DNA of 47,973 nt, from positions 1 through 47,973 of IMG/VR virus record IMGVR_UViG_3300032086_002480; one strand, 5' to 3'. The position numbers and the translations under genes are program-made. Below the pieces are notes generated by a model. It ran no database searches, was not told the origin of the DNA, and saw nothing but the letters and a program-made list of their open reading frames with translations. The first letter of the stretch is position 1; every line of letters begins with the position of its first letter. Below, in pieces: positions 30,301 to 38,064 of the stretch. Origin of the DNA: a virus.

Positions 30301-31816
30301 CCCGCTTAGTTCCTAGAACTTTCAACGAGTTATCGAATACTTGTCTTGCAGTTTGGAACACTTGGTTCTGTGCACCCTCTACAGACCTAGCTCCTGCTAC
30401 TACATTCTTAGAAATAATGTTATCAATATTACCAAAGTACTTACTAAACCAAGATAGGTTAGTAGGTGTAGAGCTATCTATCTCATTCAAAGGACTCTTT
30501 AGCTTCACAGAGAAGCCACCAGAGGGGTGTCTTATGACTTTACCATCTAGCTTATGTTTATCAATAAGATTCTGCGCAACCTTCTCAGATTTGAAAGGAG
30601 TACCTTTAGCTGTTCCTACAGAGAACTCTATTACACCAGAATCTTCAAGAGAGATATTACTGTTTAAAACCCTTTCACCACCATAGCTTGAATTGAACTC
30701 TTGAATACGTCTAGCATTTATAGAGGCTAAAGACTCAGGAGCTGTAAAGTTATCTAAGGTATTATCCAGTAGTTTAGCATTAAGCGATAAGTTCTTTTGA
30801 ACTTCTCCTAGTACTCCATCTGTTTCATCGAATGGTGGTTTAAATGTACTGACCGTATCTACGACATCTATATCAGATTTAACTAACTCTCTTTCTTCAA
30901 GAGGTTTCATTAGGTCATCTGCTAAGATCTTCTTGTTGCCTAGAGCTTTAGATATGTTTAATACCTTTAAACTTTGTAAGGCTTGGATATCGAAAGGTGC
31001 TGCTACAACACTTAACATCTGGAAGAACTTAAGGCGTTCTAATTCTTTATCACTCCCATCAGCAGCTGCACTCATAAGGTCTACATCTGACTGAGGGTTA
31101 TTAGCAATAACTTGTATTTCATTTAAAAAGTTTTGAATAGGGCCACGTAAGAACGCATCTTGCTCCCCTTCAGGTAGAGCTTTAGCTTGAGCTAATGCTT
31201 GTCTAAGAGTTGCATTAACACCACCTTCCCCTCCTTGAAACAATCTCTCCCCAGCTTCAATAGGGATGATTACTTTAAAAAAGTCTATAGCCTCTTGAAG
31301 TAAGTTCTCTTCATCCTCTGCATCTTGACGTTCTGCAATAAAGTTCCTTACCTTCAAGGCAAAGGCTTGATCTTTAGCCATGTCTGTCAACACACTTTCG
31401 TCTACCACATCTCTGATCTCCTCAGGGAGTGTTGTAGCAATAGCTTCTACTGCTTTATTCTCTAAAGCAAACTTATCTTCTTCCTGAAGTACATTTGCAA
31501 GCAGTTGGTTAGCAAGCACATCAGAAGTCTCGGTTTGAACAGCCGTAGTTATAGACTCCATAGAAGCACGTTTAGAAGCTTCGAACTCAGTCTCAGTAAT
31601 TAAACCTCGAACACCGGAGTACCCTTCAAACACAGCTGAAGTATTAGCTTTTTCTTTAAGAGCAACAGCGTCTACATCCATAGCCTGAGCAGAGATACCT
31701 ACTTGTGAAAGTAGTTCTCTAGACTCTTTTCTATCTACAGGAGTAGACACTTTAACAGGATCTTCAGGGATTATAACCTCTGCTGCCGAATCCCCTGTAT
31801 TAAATAGCTCTTCCAT
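27320..31816 (-). CDS. Giant internal virion (ejection) protein, 1498 aa
   Basis: 1498 residues, similar in size to T7 gp16 (1318). Mostly helical. It has an acidic, disordered N-terminus (starting MEELFNTGDSAAEVIIPEDP), Ala-rich regions, and near residues 1150-1300 several hydrophobic, Gly-rich helices (FRLTGAMLPTRLGGGTAF, AFLYGSAGIPIADMIVNHY) that could enter a membrane. I looked for the lytic transglycosylase motif of gp16 and did not find one, so wall digestion may rely on another protein. Probable role: forms the ejected channel for DNA entry (family knowledge and position). Confidence 0.75.
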   Translation of the reverse strand: MEELFNTGDSAAEVIIPEDPVKVSTPVDRKESRELLSQVGISAQAMDVDAVALKEKANTSAVFEGYSGVRGLITETEFEASKRASMESITTAVQTETSDVLANQLLANVLQEEDKFALENKAVEAIATTLPEEIRDVVDESVLTDMAKDQAFALKVRNFIAERQDAEDEENLLQEAIDFFKVIIPIEAGERLFQGGEGGVNATLRQALAQAKALPEGEQDAFLRGPIQNFLNEIQVIANNPQSDVDLMSAAADGSDKELERLKFFQMLSVVAAPFDIQALQSLKVLNISKALGNKKILADDLMKPLEERELVKSDIDVVDTVSTFKPPFDETDGVLGEVQKNLSLNAKLLDNTLDNFTAPESLASINARRIQEFNSSYGGERVLNSNISLEDSGVIEFSVGTAKGTPFKSEKVAQNLIDKHKLDGKVIRHPSGGFSVKLKSPLNEIDSSTPTNLSWFSKYFGNIDNIISKNVVAGARSVEGAQNQVFQTARQVFDNSLKVLGTKRGQDTLRVIQRGVDNDEWLNPKEFLGKFRKIVGRDARKDEVEAYFAFKQLNDFDYELKNKVLYEDAVARGEKSYSLNISSGPLEFNAAPKDVSRIIENGKNKQAIHVIEDVASESVTISKGGLDELGMESLRKTHDLLEVNPRWTAQLFDDGVTSEPTKWVFVPKGTKAKGVSTHQLPYKAGGRRVNNSPSYLKVGRIKNGGDGTPVRVSDIATHGSVSKAKAKQAAESLNEIFIAVKGLDDAADLKQLDALVASKNLDAIGITTAKQADEFFKSHRLYDYDQINFAGVRDRELVKMGDGTALNILDETDEPIMSNIRNQMNGMRGDRLKNLDGEDSLILDPMAALADSLDTTTRFASVQGYRDHMLTFMRERFGDKLNYDTRANPIEILSANVHQQFRQDTGLVRAIQAHQRYIEEVISKRTGWEEEYLQKAESAVNWVFDKSSDVAKGLKDGWVEKGSARQAALRIATKDPAGRLKNLVFNAKLGLFNIPSFIIQAMNITNIMALSPKYGARAAKHALPARLALTGGVDGSMRKQIAKGWKEAGFRSEDDFFEYIDEFNNLGLGHLDRGIADVAGVNGAQLGTSKAGAVAEAGRVFFNEGEKISRLTSYGAARLRWLEDKGINPRGLEATSKEGRLWIQNEAHRLSLGLSRQDVQLGFRGLAGVPTQFWSYPFRLTGAMLPTRLGGGTAFSGAEKARLAMAQAFLYGSAGIPIADMIVNHYTAKSDNLDPVVAKAMTNGAIDTAIYALTDGKANTNFAGRAGGGQFFTDIVRDIRDKSAGEFVTGAGGQTLSGILGTVYSASQGYGIFNNPSIDSVGEASWAILKAEISSLKLADKTNMALRFGHLFAKSGVKYAKINDMTTFLMVGGIPPQAYENLSLTFISGKERTDMIKEMSGMFVKINGQLDDAFVAGDTEKVANLQGVLNILGAKAEDLGITDEVVRGYRSIENSEAMLEKRVIKMQGFYNRTPDGNSGIGVNQNVLRQELQQENEE

Positions 31817-31819
31817 TAA

Positions 31820-32311
31820 CTAGAAACCTCCGAAGAATGTAGTAGCTATTGCCACCTTATCTTTAGTCTGCTGTTCTTCAAAACCAATTTCTTCTATTGC
31901 TGTTAATCTGTTACGGGTTTGTTGGTTAAGACTCTGCAATTGGTTAATAAAACCAATATTACCACCAGCTTGAGATAGAACACTTCCAGCCCCACCGAGT
32001 GCAGCAGAGCTTCCTCCGACATTTTGTTTCTCACTGTCAGCTACGATGCTAGCTCTTGCTATAATGGACTTACGTATCTGTTCTGCCACTTGCTTAGATG
32101 CTTTCAACCTCTCCCGCTTTTCTTCGATGGCTTTTAGTCTTTTCCTCTCAGCCTTCTTAGCTTTAGATGATTGTGTACCTGTTATATCTCCCGGATCAAA
32201 GAACGTAGAGAATATATCAGTACCACTTCTACTTCCTCCGAAGATACCTGCTGGATCTAAGCTGTCTTTTAATCCATCAACGATGTTACCTATATTGCTA
32301 AACAGTCCCAT
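31820..32311 (-). CDS. Small internal virion protein (T7 gp14-like)
   Basis: 163 residues. A Gly/Phe-rich head (starting MGLFSNIGNIVDGLKDSLDP), a basic helical segment (KAERKRLKAIEEKRERLKAS), an Ala/Gly-rich, membrane-active-looking centre (SAALGGAGSVLSQAGGNIG) and a Gln-rich coiled end. Size, composition and location before the giant internal protein fit the small ejection protein of T7-type phages. Its start overlaps the upstream tail gene's stop. No catalytic motif. Confidence 0.6.
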   Translation of the reverse strand: MGLFSNIGNIVDGLKDSLDPAGIFGGSRSGTDIFSTFFDPGDITGTQSSKAKKAERKRLKAIEEKRERLKASKQVAEQIRKSIIARASIVADSEKQNVGGSSAALGGAGSVLSQAGGNIGFINQLQSLNQQTRNRLTAIEEIGFEEQQTKDKVAIATTFFGGF

Positions 32312-33588
32312 TATATCTTACCTTTAATACTGAATTGAGTTGTGTACCCTAGCAATTTCATATCCTTCCCAGCCTCTTGTTCGAACCTAAGGCTTACAGC
32401 CTGCCCTCTCCCTAGAACCTTGTTTTTAGTTGTAATAACAGACTCTCCTGAGTCAAAGGCTCCGGCACCTGTTGGTGTATAGATCCTTCTGAATCTATAT
32501 GCTTGTTGAGCAGGGCTCCATCTACCATTAGCAGTAGAGTTATTCCAATCCCATTTAGCTCTTAGCTGGCAACCTGATTGTTTATCTAACTCAAATCCAC
32601 CGCTCCCATCACTTACCCAATTCTCTTCAGTCTGTAAAAAGTGAGTAACTGTATATGGAGCAGTCTTCTTATTACTAGGCTTACTTAATGTATCGTAGCC
32701 TGTCTCCACAAATGCTGTTGGGTAAACAGTACTAAAATCTTCAAAAGCAATATCTGACTTTCTTCCAAAATCGATACTGTATTCCTGAGTAGAAGAAGGA
32801 GTGCCTGTAGTAATTACAACCTTGACTTCATCATACTCTTCTGTAGCTTCTGTTGTGTTAACTCCACATGCTATGAAGTTACCAGCAGCTTCTGACAGAG
32901 TTGCATTGTATTGTTGAGGCCATAAGCCTCCGCCTCTTATATCGAGGACAAGAGATAAATCTGTAGCATGTTTATATTCTGAAGCACCTGTCTGTGTATC
33001 ACTACAGTAGTGCCATTCAACTTGTTTCTTAATTCTGTTGTATGTACCATAAGATTTCTTCTTTGAACCTAGTGGTATATCATTGTAGAAGCTTTGCATT
33101 GAACCCTCTATTATACTACCTGATTCAGCTTCTCCGAATTGATTAGTAGAGATAATAAAGATACCCTCTGCACTCCAGTAGTAGTGAGCATCCTCAACTT
33201 GAACTACAGAATGTGGAGAGATGCACCCAGAGTTAGAAACTTGGTCTAGACTAAAGTTTGTAGCATCAAATCCTTTATCAGGCCCACTGAGATACCATAC
33301 ACCATTGGTGCTATAAATCATAACACCATTTCTAAACTTCTTAATTTGTATAATATCTGTAGCATTATCTATCTGGAGTGTACCACCATCAGTAGCCAAT
33401 AAGTCTGAAAGTCTCTGAGATGTAGGATCATTCTGTTGATAACATTTACCAACCTTATCAATACTCTCCCCTTCCATTACTTGTGAATAGTATACATTAT
33501 TTTTTGAGCCATAGAACATACGCCCTGCTACGTATTCACAACATGTAGGTCGTTCTGCTATAGTCTCTTGAGGTGCGGTTAAAGCCAT
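32311..33588 (-). CDS. Tail tube protein B, C-terminal half (T7 gp12-like nozzle)
   Basis: 425 residues corresponding to the second half of T7-type gp12. ERPTCCEYVAGRMFYGSKNN (about 12-31) opens a propeller-like region; FRNGVMIYSTNGVWYLSG, DQVSNSGCISPHSVVQVED and YWSAEGIFIISTNQFGE match the conserved nozzle blades, and the end (LRFEQEAGKDMKLLGYTTQF) is typical. The N-terminal half is a separate gene (33598-34560) 9 bases upstream. Both together give 745 residues against 794 in T7. The protein forms the hexameric tail nozzle. Confidence 0.75.
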   Translation of the reverse strand: MALTAPQETIAERPTCCEYVAGRMFYGSKNNVYYSQVMEGESIDKVGKCYQQNDPTSQRLSDLLATDGGTLQIDNATDIIQIKKFRNGVMIYSTNGVWYLSGPDKGFDATNFSLDQVSNSGCISPHSVVQVEDAHYYWSAEGIFIISTNQFGEAESGSIIEGSMQSFYNDIPLGSKKKSYGTYNRIKKQVEWHYCSDTQTGASEYKHATDLSLVLDIRGGGLWPQQYNATLSEAAGNFIACGVNTTEATEEYDEVKVVITTGTPSSTQEYSIDFGRKSDIAFEDFSTVYPTAFVETGYDTLSKPSNKKTAPYTVTHFLQTEENWVSDGSGGFELDKQSGCQLRAKWDWNNSTANGRWSPAQQAYRFRRIYTPTGAGAFDSGESVITTKNKVLGRGQAVSLRFEQEAGKDMKLLGYTTQFSIKGKI

Positions 33589-33597
33589 GTCTATCCT

Positions 33598-34560
33598 CTA
33601 CGGTAATGCTACAGGAGTTTCGAAGTCCCAATCATAACCAGAGCCTCCACTTGAAGAACCACCAGATGATGCACCTGATCCAGACGGAGTAGTAATTATA
33701 GAATCTCTGTCTATGTTGAAAATATCAACTACGTAGTGCCCTTTAGGAGCGGGTGTGCTTCCAAAGGTCTGATCTCGTAAGAACTCTGCATCGAATATAA
33801 GATCTCCAGAAGAGTCTACCATTCCTACCCAAACTATATCAGCATTGGAAGGATACTCAGACCACGTAGTATTATACTCCGCGATAGGATCTGATTCTGT
33901 AGCACTGCCTGAGGTTAGTCTACGTTGTTTATACCAACCTTGGTTTAACAGGTTATACCTGTGGTCATCCGTAAGTGTAGATGGATGCTCATCAGTTTCT
34001 AATCCGTCATCAACCCCTAGCATATCTCTTTGCTTTAAATTAATAGCATGTACTGTTACATTCACACCATTATACTGAAGTATAGTAGGGTCTATGGGCT
34101 TAGCAGTTATAACCAGCTTGCCTTTTATTGTAGCATAGTTTAAGCGAGTAGACTCTGCTAAAGCGAGAGTACCGGCGGTAGTCCCACTGATCAAATCATT
34201 TAAATCTACACGCTCATTGTGTACAGCAGTTGTTGGGTTAGATAGGCCATCATCATCAAAAAAGTATAGATACCTTCCTACCTGCACAACTACAAAATTC
34301 TTATCAGGGTCATTTCCGACAGCTTCCCAGAGATGAGCTGAGATGGCTACATCGTGAGCATCTGCATTTCTAGTCTCTGCTAAGCGTTCTTCTCCTGATA
34401 CTGTTATTCCTTTCCTAGGTCTTACAACTTGAGGGTCGTAATCTATTTCCATATTAAGCAGAGAAGGGGAAAACTCTTGAGGGAAATGTAATAAATTAGC
34501 CTCAGTGTTTAACCCTTTAGTTGGGAGTATGTACTCCTTATCACCTCTACTTCTTGGCAT
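33598..34560 (-). CDS. Tail tube protein B, N-terminal half
   Basis: 320 residues. LPTKGLNTEANLLHFPQEFS (12-31) and PSLLNMEIDYDPQVVRPRKG (32-51) are the hallmark start of gp12-like nozzle proteins, followed by FVVVQVGRYLYFFDDDGLSN and KGKLVITAKPIDPTILQYNG. The protein ends with a Gly/Ser-rich stretch (about 293-309) and then stops, and the next gene continues the fold. Splitting at a flexible linker suggests the two products assemble as one nozzle subunit. A sequencing frameshift is unlikely because the second gene has its own start and spacing. Confidence 0.72.
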   Translation of the reverse strand: MPRSRGDKEYILPTKGLNTEANLLHFPQEFSPSLLNMEIDYDPQVVRPRKGITVSGEERLAETRNADAHDVAISAHLWEAVGNDPDKNFVVVQVGRYLYFFDDDGLSNPTTAVHNERVDLNDLISGTTAGTLALAESTRLNYATIKGKLVITAKPIDPTILQYNGVNVTVHAINLKQRDMLGVDDGLETDEHPSTLTDDHRYNLLNQGWYKQRRLTSGSATESDPIAEYNTTWSEYPSNADIVWVGMVDSSGDLIFDAEFLRDQTFGSTPAPKGHYVVDIFNIDRDSIITTPSGSGASSGGSSSGGSGYDWDFETPVALP

Positions 34561-34830
34561 CTATTTATCCTTTGGTTTTAACTTGTTAGGACGTTTCTTA
34601 GCAGCTTTAAGACCATCAATGACTTTCTCTGGACGAGTCTCTTTACTTAGATACACTTTGATTGTGTTCTCAATCTGTCTAGCATCCGTCCATGAACCTG
34701 TCAATTCAGCAGGTAATTGTCCACCGCCTACAAAGAAGATCTCATATAAAGACTCCCCTTGTGGGACTCGATAAGCTACTTCCTTTCCAGCCTTTGTTTT
34801 TCCTACTACTACTTGTTTATACATACTCAT
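34561..34830 (-). CDS. Small unknown protein between tail tube genes
   Basis: 89 residues, ATGA overlap with the tail tube A gene. Basic, with VVVGKTKAGKEVAYRVPQGE (about 7-26), a Gly-rich turn (FFVGGGQLPAEL), a helical WTDARQIENTIKVYL, and a very basic C-terminus (KRPNKLKPKDK). No family recognised. Position among tail genes suggests a tail assembly or minor virion component. Confidence 0.6.
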   Translation of the reverse strand: MSMYKQVVVGKTKAGKEVAYRVPQGESLYEIFFVGGGQLPAELTGSWTDARQIENTIKVYLSKETRPEKVIDGLKAAKKRPNKLKPKDK

Positions 34831-35585
34831 CTTCCGTAATTCCTTCTTTTATCTTTAGTCCCTATCTGCTCTTTCTTCCTAGCTTTTAGAATACCTATTC
34901 TAGCTTTTCTAGCTATACCAAATATAGGCTCTTCTCTTAAAACTTCACTAGCTTCTGTAATAACAGCATTCAGGTAGGTTGGGTGAAACCACTCAGGAAA
35001 ATCTATTACGTAATTATCTGATTGAGTGAATGTTCTTTGCACGGAGGTCAGTATACCACTCTTACTTGATTGCAATACAGAGTCTACATCAGAGTCGAAA
35101 GAATCAAACACTAGGTGTTCATCATCGAAATCAGTGTAGTACTGAGGAGCCTTCTTATTGTATATAACCATCTGGTAGCCACTGAAATCTGTGACTGTCT
35201 GTGTGTTAGATTCGGTAGTACTTCTTTTTCCTACTAAATCTAAGAATTCATCTGGGCTTAAGTACTCTATCTCTTTAAAATTAAGAGTTGAAGAACCAGC
35301 TTCTCCAGTTGTTACATTATACATAACTCTTGAATCGTTGATCCTCATTGCAGTATCTGGAAGCTTTAAATAGTTAGGTCTAGCAGAGTCTGCTAAGGAT
35401 TCTAACTGTACTAAGTTTTCAGTAAGACCGCTAGAGAATACATCATTCACTAAGTCATTAAACACTTTTTCAGCGATAGAGGCTACTTGCTGAGAATCTA
35501 TAGTGTCATCTATAGAAGAGACTCGAAACCCATCAGTTGCATCCATATAAGAGTTAACTATAGAAAGTAAAGTCAATTTAGCCAT
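34827..35585 (-). CDS. Tail tube protein A (T7 gp11-like adaptor)
   Basis: 252 residues if begun at ATG 35585; a TTG start 27 nt earlier is less likely. KLTLLSIVNSYMDATDGFRV (3-22) is the usual opening of the gatekeeper family, followed by SQQVASIAEKVFNDLVNDVF, RPNYLKLPDTAMRINDSRVM and, near the end, FPEWFHPTYLNAVITEASEV. The C-terminus is basic (KARKKEQIGTKDKRRNYGR). In T7-type phages this protein forms the dodecameric ring joining portal to nozzle. Length against T7 gp11 (196) shows moderate insertions. Confidence 0.8.
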   Translation of the reverse strand: MAKLTLLSIVNSYMDATDGFRVSSIDDTIDSQQVASIAEKVFNDLVNDVFSSGLTENLVQLESLADSARPNYLKLPDTAMRINDSRVMYNVTTGEAGSSTLNFKEIEYLSPDEFLDLVGKRSTTESNTQTVTDFSGYQMVIYNKKAPQYYTDFDDEHLVFDSFDSDVDSVLQSSKSGILTSVQRTFTQSDNYVIDFPEWFHPTYLNAVITEASEVLREEPIFGIARKARIGILKARKKEQIGTKDKRRNYGR

Positions 35586-35615
35586 TATACACCATATCTT
35601 ATTTTGAATCAAGAG

Positions 35616-35637
35616 GTAGAGGGCTTTCGCCCCCTAC
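35616..35637 (-). terminator. GNRA-loop hairpin after the capsid block
   Basis: On the minus strand GTAGGGGGC pairs with GCCCTCTAC (9 bp, one G-U) around a GAAA tetraloop. It lies between the capsid-associated gene and tail tube A, the same place where T7 has its T-phi terminator. No strong U-run follows, so it may be a partial terminator, an mRNA-stabilising end or a processing site that raises capsid expression over tail genes. Confidence 0.65.
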
Positions 35638-35647
35638 ATCAATTTAG

Positions 35648-36112
35648 TTAGACGATATATTCTACTACTAGTTCGAATACACCAGCCGTAACTGTTCCAC
35701 CAGTACTAGCGGTAATAGAAGCTGCTTCTTGAGCTACAGCGCCTGCACCAACTTGAGCACCATCACATACGATGATTGCACCAGCGGTTAAGGCTGCTTG
35801 AGCTACAGCTGCATCAATACCATCTGCATCAATCACACCGCCGCCATCAGCTTGAGAAGTACCAATGGTAAGAGTACCAGAGGTTCCTGCCATAGCTGTT
35901 ATGACTTTAATGTGAGCTGATACAATAGCTGCACCAGAGGGTAAGTTAGCTAACATCTCATTGTCAGCAGAAACGGCAGGAAGATCATCATAGCTAAAGC
36001 GGAACCTTAGTTCCTTCTTTTTACCAGCACTATGCACTTCTCCACCGAACTTGTTTTGTTGTGGTAACGCACCAAAAAAGGTTTTTCGTCCACCTACGTC
36101 TTCTAAAGCCAT
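35648..36112 (-). CDS. Probable capsid decoration or head-associated protein
   Basis: 154 residues, Ala/Gly/Thr-rich and beta-type. It has a basic N-terminal part (FGGEVHSAGKKKELRFRFSY), then small-residue strands (AIVSAHIKVITAMAGTSG, TLTIGTSQADGGGVIDADG) and ends VTAGVFELVVEYIV. It sits directly after the capsid gene, 11 bases away. Small, Gly/Ala-rich proteins in this place are often decoration or head-fibre proteins. No family identified with confidence. Confidence 0.65.
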   Translation of the reverse strand: MALEDVGGRKTFFGALPQQNKFGGEVHSAGKKKELRFRFSYDDLPAVSADNEMLANLPSGAAIVSAHIKVITAMAGTSGTLTIGTSQADGGGVIDADGIDAAVAQAALTAGAIIVCDGAQVGAGAVAQEAASITASTGGTVTAGVFELVVEYIV

Positions 36113-36123
36113 GTTATGACCTC

Positions 36124-37083
36124 CTATGAATTGTCAGTTAGTAAGCAAATTAGAGACTCTGGTCTATACAGAGCAAATCCCCAATAGGCAGTAGATGACC
36201 AAGCATCACGCTTCTTACTTTCCTGACGCTCGAAAGCAGCAGTAGGTCGTTGGCGAATTACACCCATCATTGGCTTACAATCTTCATCTGCTACGCACAT
36301 AGCGATACATACTTCAGTACCAGCTAATGTTGCAACACTGTCTACAGTCTCTGCAGCAGTGGATACAGGAAGAAGATTAGATACGAAGATATCAAATCCG
36401 TGGATATTACGGATGAATCTGTGAGATTTAGCAAAGCCTGACTCTAACAAACCTTCGAAACGAGGGCTGTCAGCGACTAACACTGCACCTGATGCAAGTT
36501 TATTCAACTTGTTTTCAGTTTTAGCATCTACGATAAGCAAACGACCTTCTTCAGGTACATTAGCTTTATCAAAAGATAGCTTCATGTCAGCAACAGCGTC
36601 TACGAAGTTCTGAGCAGTATACCCAGTAGCTAACGCAATACGATGTGGCTGTCCGTTGATGTTATTAGGATCAGCGGGAGTTTGAGTGCTATTGGCAGCA
36701 GCATAAAGCTCTGCTTCCATGTCTTTACCAAAAGCGTATGCACTAGCTTTAGTGCGAGTAGCCCATAACCGGTCTGCTGCACCACCAGCTGTCATTTTTA
36801 GCTTGTCAGTAACGTAGAAACCATCTTGCTTGTAATCAGTCAATGAAAGAGTGATTCTAGAAGTGTCGATAGCCGAGTAATCAATATCAGAGTTCTCTGT
36901 GTAGTCAGATACAGTTGTTTGACCAATTTGATCAACATTGAAGGTATCCCCCACAGGGAATTCTGAAGTCATGTCGTTCATGCCAACAAGACCAAGCAAG
37001 TTATCTTGGAAAGATTCTTGTAGCATCTCCCCATAGATTTGTTGCTTAGTGATGTTAACACTATTACCAGTAGTTTGTGCCAT
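36124..37083 (-). CDS. Major capsid protein
   Basis: 319 residues, usual size for a podovirus HK97-fold capsid. Features: helical start (NITKQQIYGEMLQESFQDNL), GDTFNVDQIGQTTVSDYTEN (about 46-65), spine helix region GGAADRLWATRTKASAYAFG, PEEGRLLIVDAKTENKLNKL, and the closing AWSSTAYWGFALYRPESLIC. No protease or delta-domain, in line with a separate scaffold. It lies downstream of portal and scaffold genes as expected, and is followed by a hairpin at 35616-35637 that may protect its mRNA. Confidence 0.9.
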   Translation of the reverse strand: MAQTTGNSVNITKQQIYGEMLQESFQDNLLGLVGMNDMTSEFPVGDTFNVDQIGQTTVSDYTENSDIDYSAIDTSRITLSLTDYKQDGFYVTDKLKMTAGGAADRLWATRTKASAYAFGKDMEAELYAAANSTQTPADPNNINGQPHRIALATGYTAQNFVDAVADMKLSFDKANVPEEGRLLIVDAKTENKLNKLASGAVLVADSPRFEGLLESGFAKSHRFIRNIHGFDIFVSNLLPVSTAAETVDSVATLAGTEVCIAMCVADEDCKPMMGVIRQRPTAAFERQESKKRDAWSSTAYWGFALYRPESLICLLTDNS

Positions 37084-37098
37084 TATTAAGTTTCCTTA

Positions 37099-37791
37099 TT
37101 AATTATATCTCGCCCCAGCTTTTTCTAAAGCGGAGAGGATATCAGTTGAAGTTACACGCTTACTATAATCCAAGTGTTTATCAGGAGCATTACTTGGAAT
37201 ACTAGCTGTGTTGAATGAACCCGAGGGGGTTGCTTGATTAGCAGACTCTGGCCCTTTCATTGTGGCTACAAGCATATTAGCAGTAGTTGGATTTTTAGCC
37301 ATCTCGTAAATTTCAACTTTACTGACACCTAATTCAGTAGCTTTAGCTGCCATAGCTTCGTCTACTTTATCTCCAAATATTGCTGTTAACTTTTCACCTG
37401 TTTCTTGAAAGGTTCTCTCAGCTAACTCTTGAGCGGCCTTTTGTGCGGCTTCTGCTCGTTGTTTTGCTAAGTACTCTTCCATCTGCTTAGTAGCAATTGC
37501 TCCGATCTGTTCCTCACTTACTGAAGGGGTAACTTCTGAAGATTGGCTATCTTGAGACTGTTGCTGTGGTGTTAATTTAGCTAAGGCTTCCTCTATCTTA
37601 GTTGCTTGGGCTACTTGTGCTTCTAAAGCAGCAAGTCTCTCTTTGTAACTTTGATTTTCAGATTGGATAGTCTCAATGTGCTGATCTGCTGCTTGAATTT
37701 TCTTAGCTGCTGATTCTGCATCAAATACTCTATCGCCTACGCTAAAGGACAACTGGTCAGTTGTTTGTTCTGGCTTTTGGTCAAAGCTCAT
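37099..37791 (-). CDS. Scaffolding protein
   Basis: 230 residues, highly charged and Gln/Ala-rich. Coiled coil at about 30-75 (AAKKIQAADQHIETIQSENQ, YKERLAALEAQVAQATKIEE), a disordered centre (TPQQQSQDSQSSEVTPSVSE), a second helical part (KQRAEAAQKAAQELAERTFQ) and a C-terminal HLDYSKRVTSTDILSALEKA. This is typical of the scaffold that templates procapsid assembly and leaves before maturation. Placed directly upstream of the capsid gene. Confidence 0.85.
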   Translation of the reverse strand: MSFDQKPEQTTDQLSFSVGDRVFDAESAAKKIQAADQHIETIQSENQSYKERLAALEAQVAQATKIEEALAKLTPQQQSQDSQSSEVTPSVSEEQIGAIATKQMEEYLAKQRAEAAQKAAQELAERTFQETGEKLTAIFGDKVDEAMAAKATELGVSKVEIYEMAKNPTTANMLVATMKGPESANQATPSGSFNTASIPSNAPDKHLDYSKRVTSTDILSALEKAGARYN

Positions 37792-37806
37792 TTTGTGCTC
37801 CTGAGA

Positions 37807-38064
37807 CTATTCTAAGTCTTTAATTAGTTGTCGAAGTTGCTCACGCTTACCTAAGCGCTTCGCTTTACTCCAACGGGTTTGAAACCATGTAGGGAAAGAA
37901 TTCGTTTCTTCCTCCTGTATGAGTCGGTCTAACTCTCGTTCTAAATGCGCTTTCAATAAATCTGCAACTTCCCAAGCTTTCCAGCTTTTAAATTGCTTCA
38001 TCATCTCTTGCTTTTTCTCTTTGTCTAGATTCGTTAAGAAACTAGGTATCCTTACTAATGCCAT
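37807..38064 (-). CDS. Small unknown basic protein between portal and scaffold
   Basis: 85 residues. Helical and basic (KEKKQEMMKQFKSWKAWEVA, then LKAHLERELDRLIQEEETNS), with Trp-rich SFPTWFQTRWSKAKRLGKRE near the end. One-base overlap with the portal gene. Probably a minor head assembly factor; no family recognised. Confidence 0.65.
   Translation of the reverse strand: MALVRIPSFLTNLDKEKKQEMMKQFKSWKAWEVADLLKAHLERELDRLIQEEETNSFPTWFQTRWSKAKRLGKREQLRQLIKDLE

Noticed and set aside
27320-31816. Lytic transglycosylase domain in the giant internal virion protein
   Set aside because: I could not find the Glu-Ser...Gly-Leu-Met/Gln pattern of this family in the sequence, unlike in T7 gp16.
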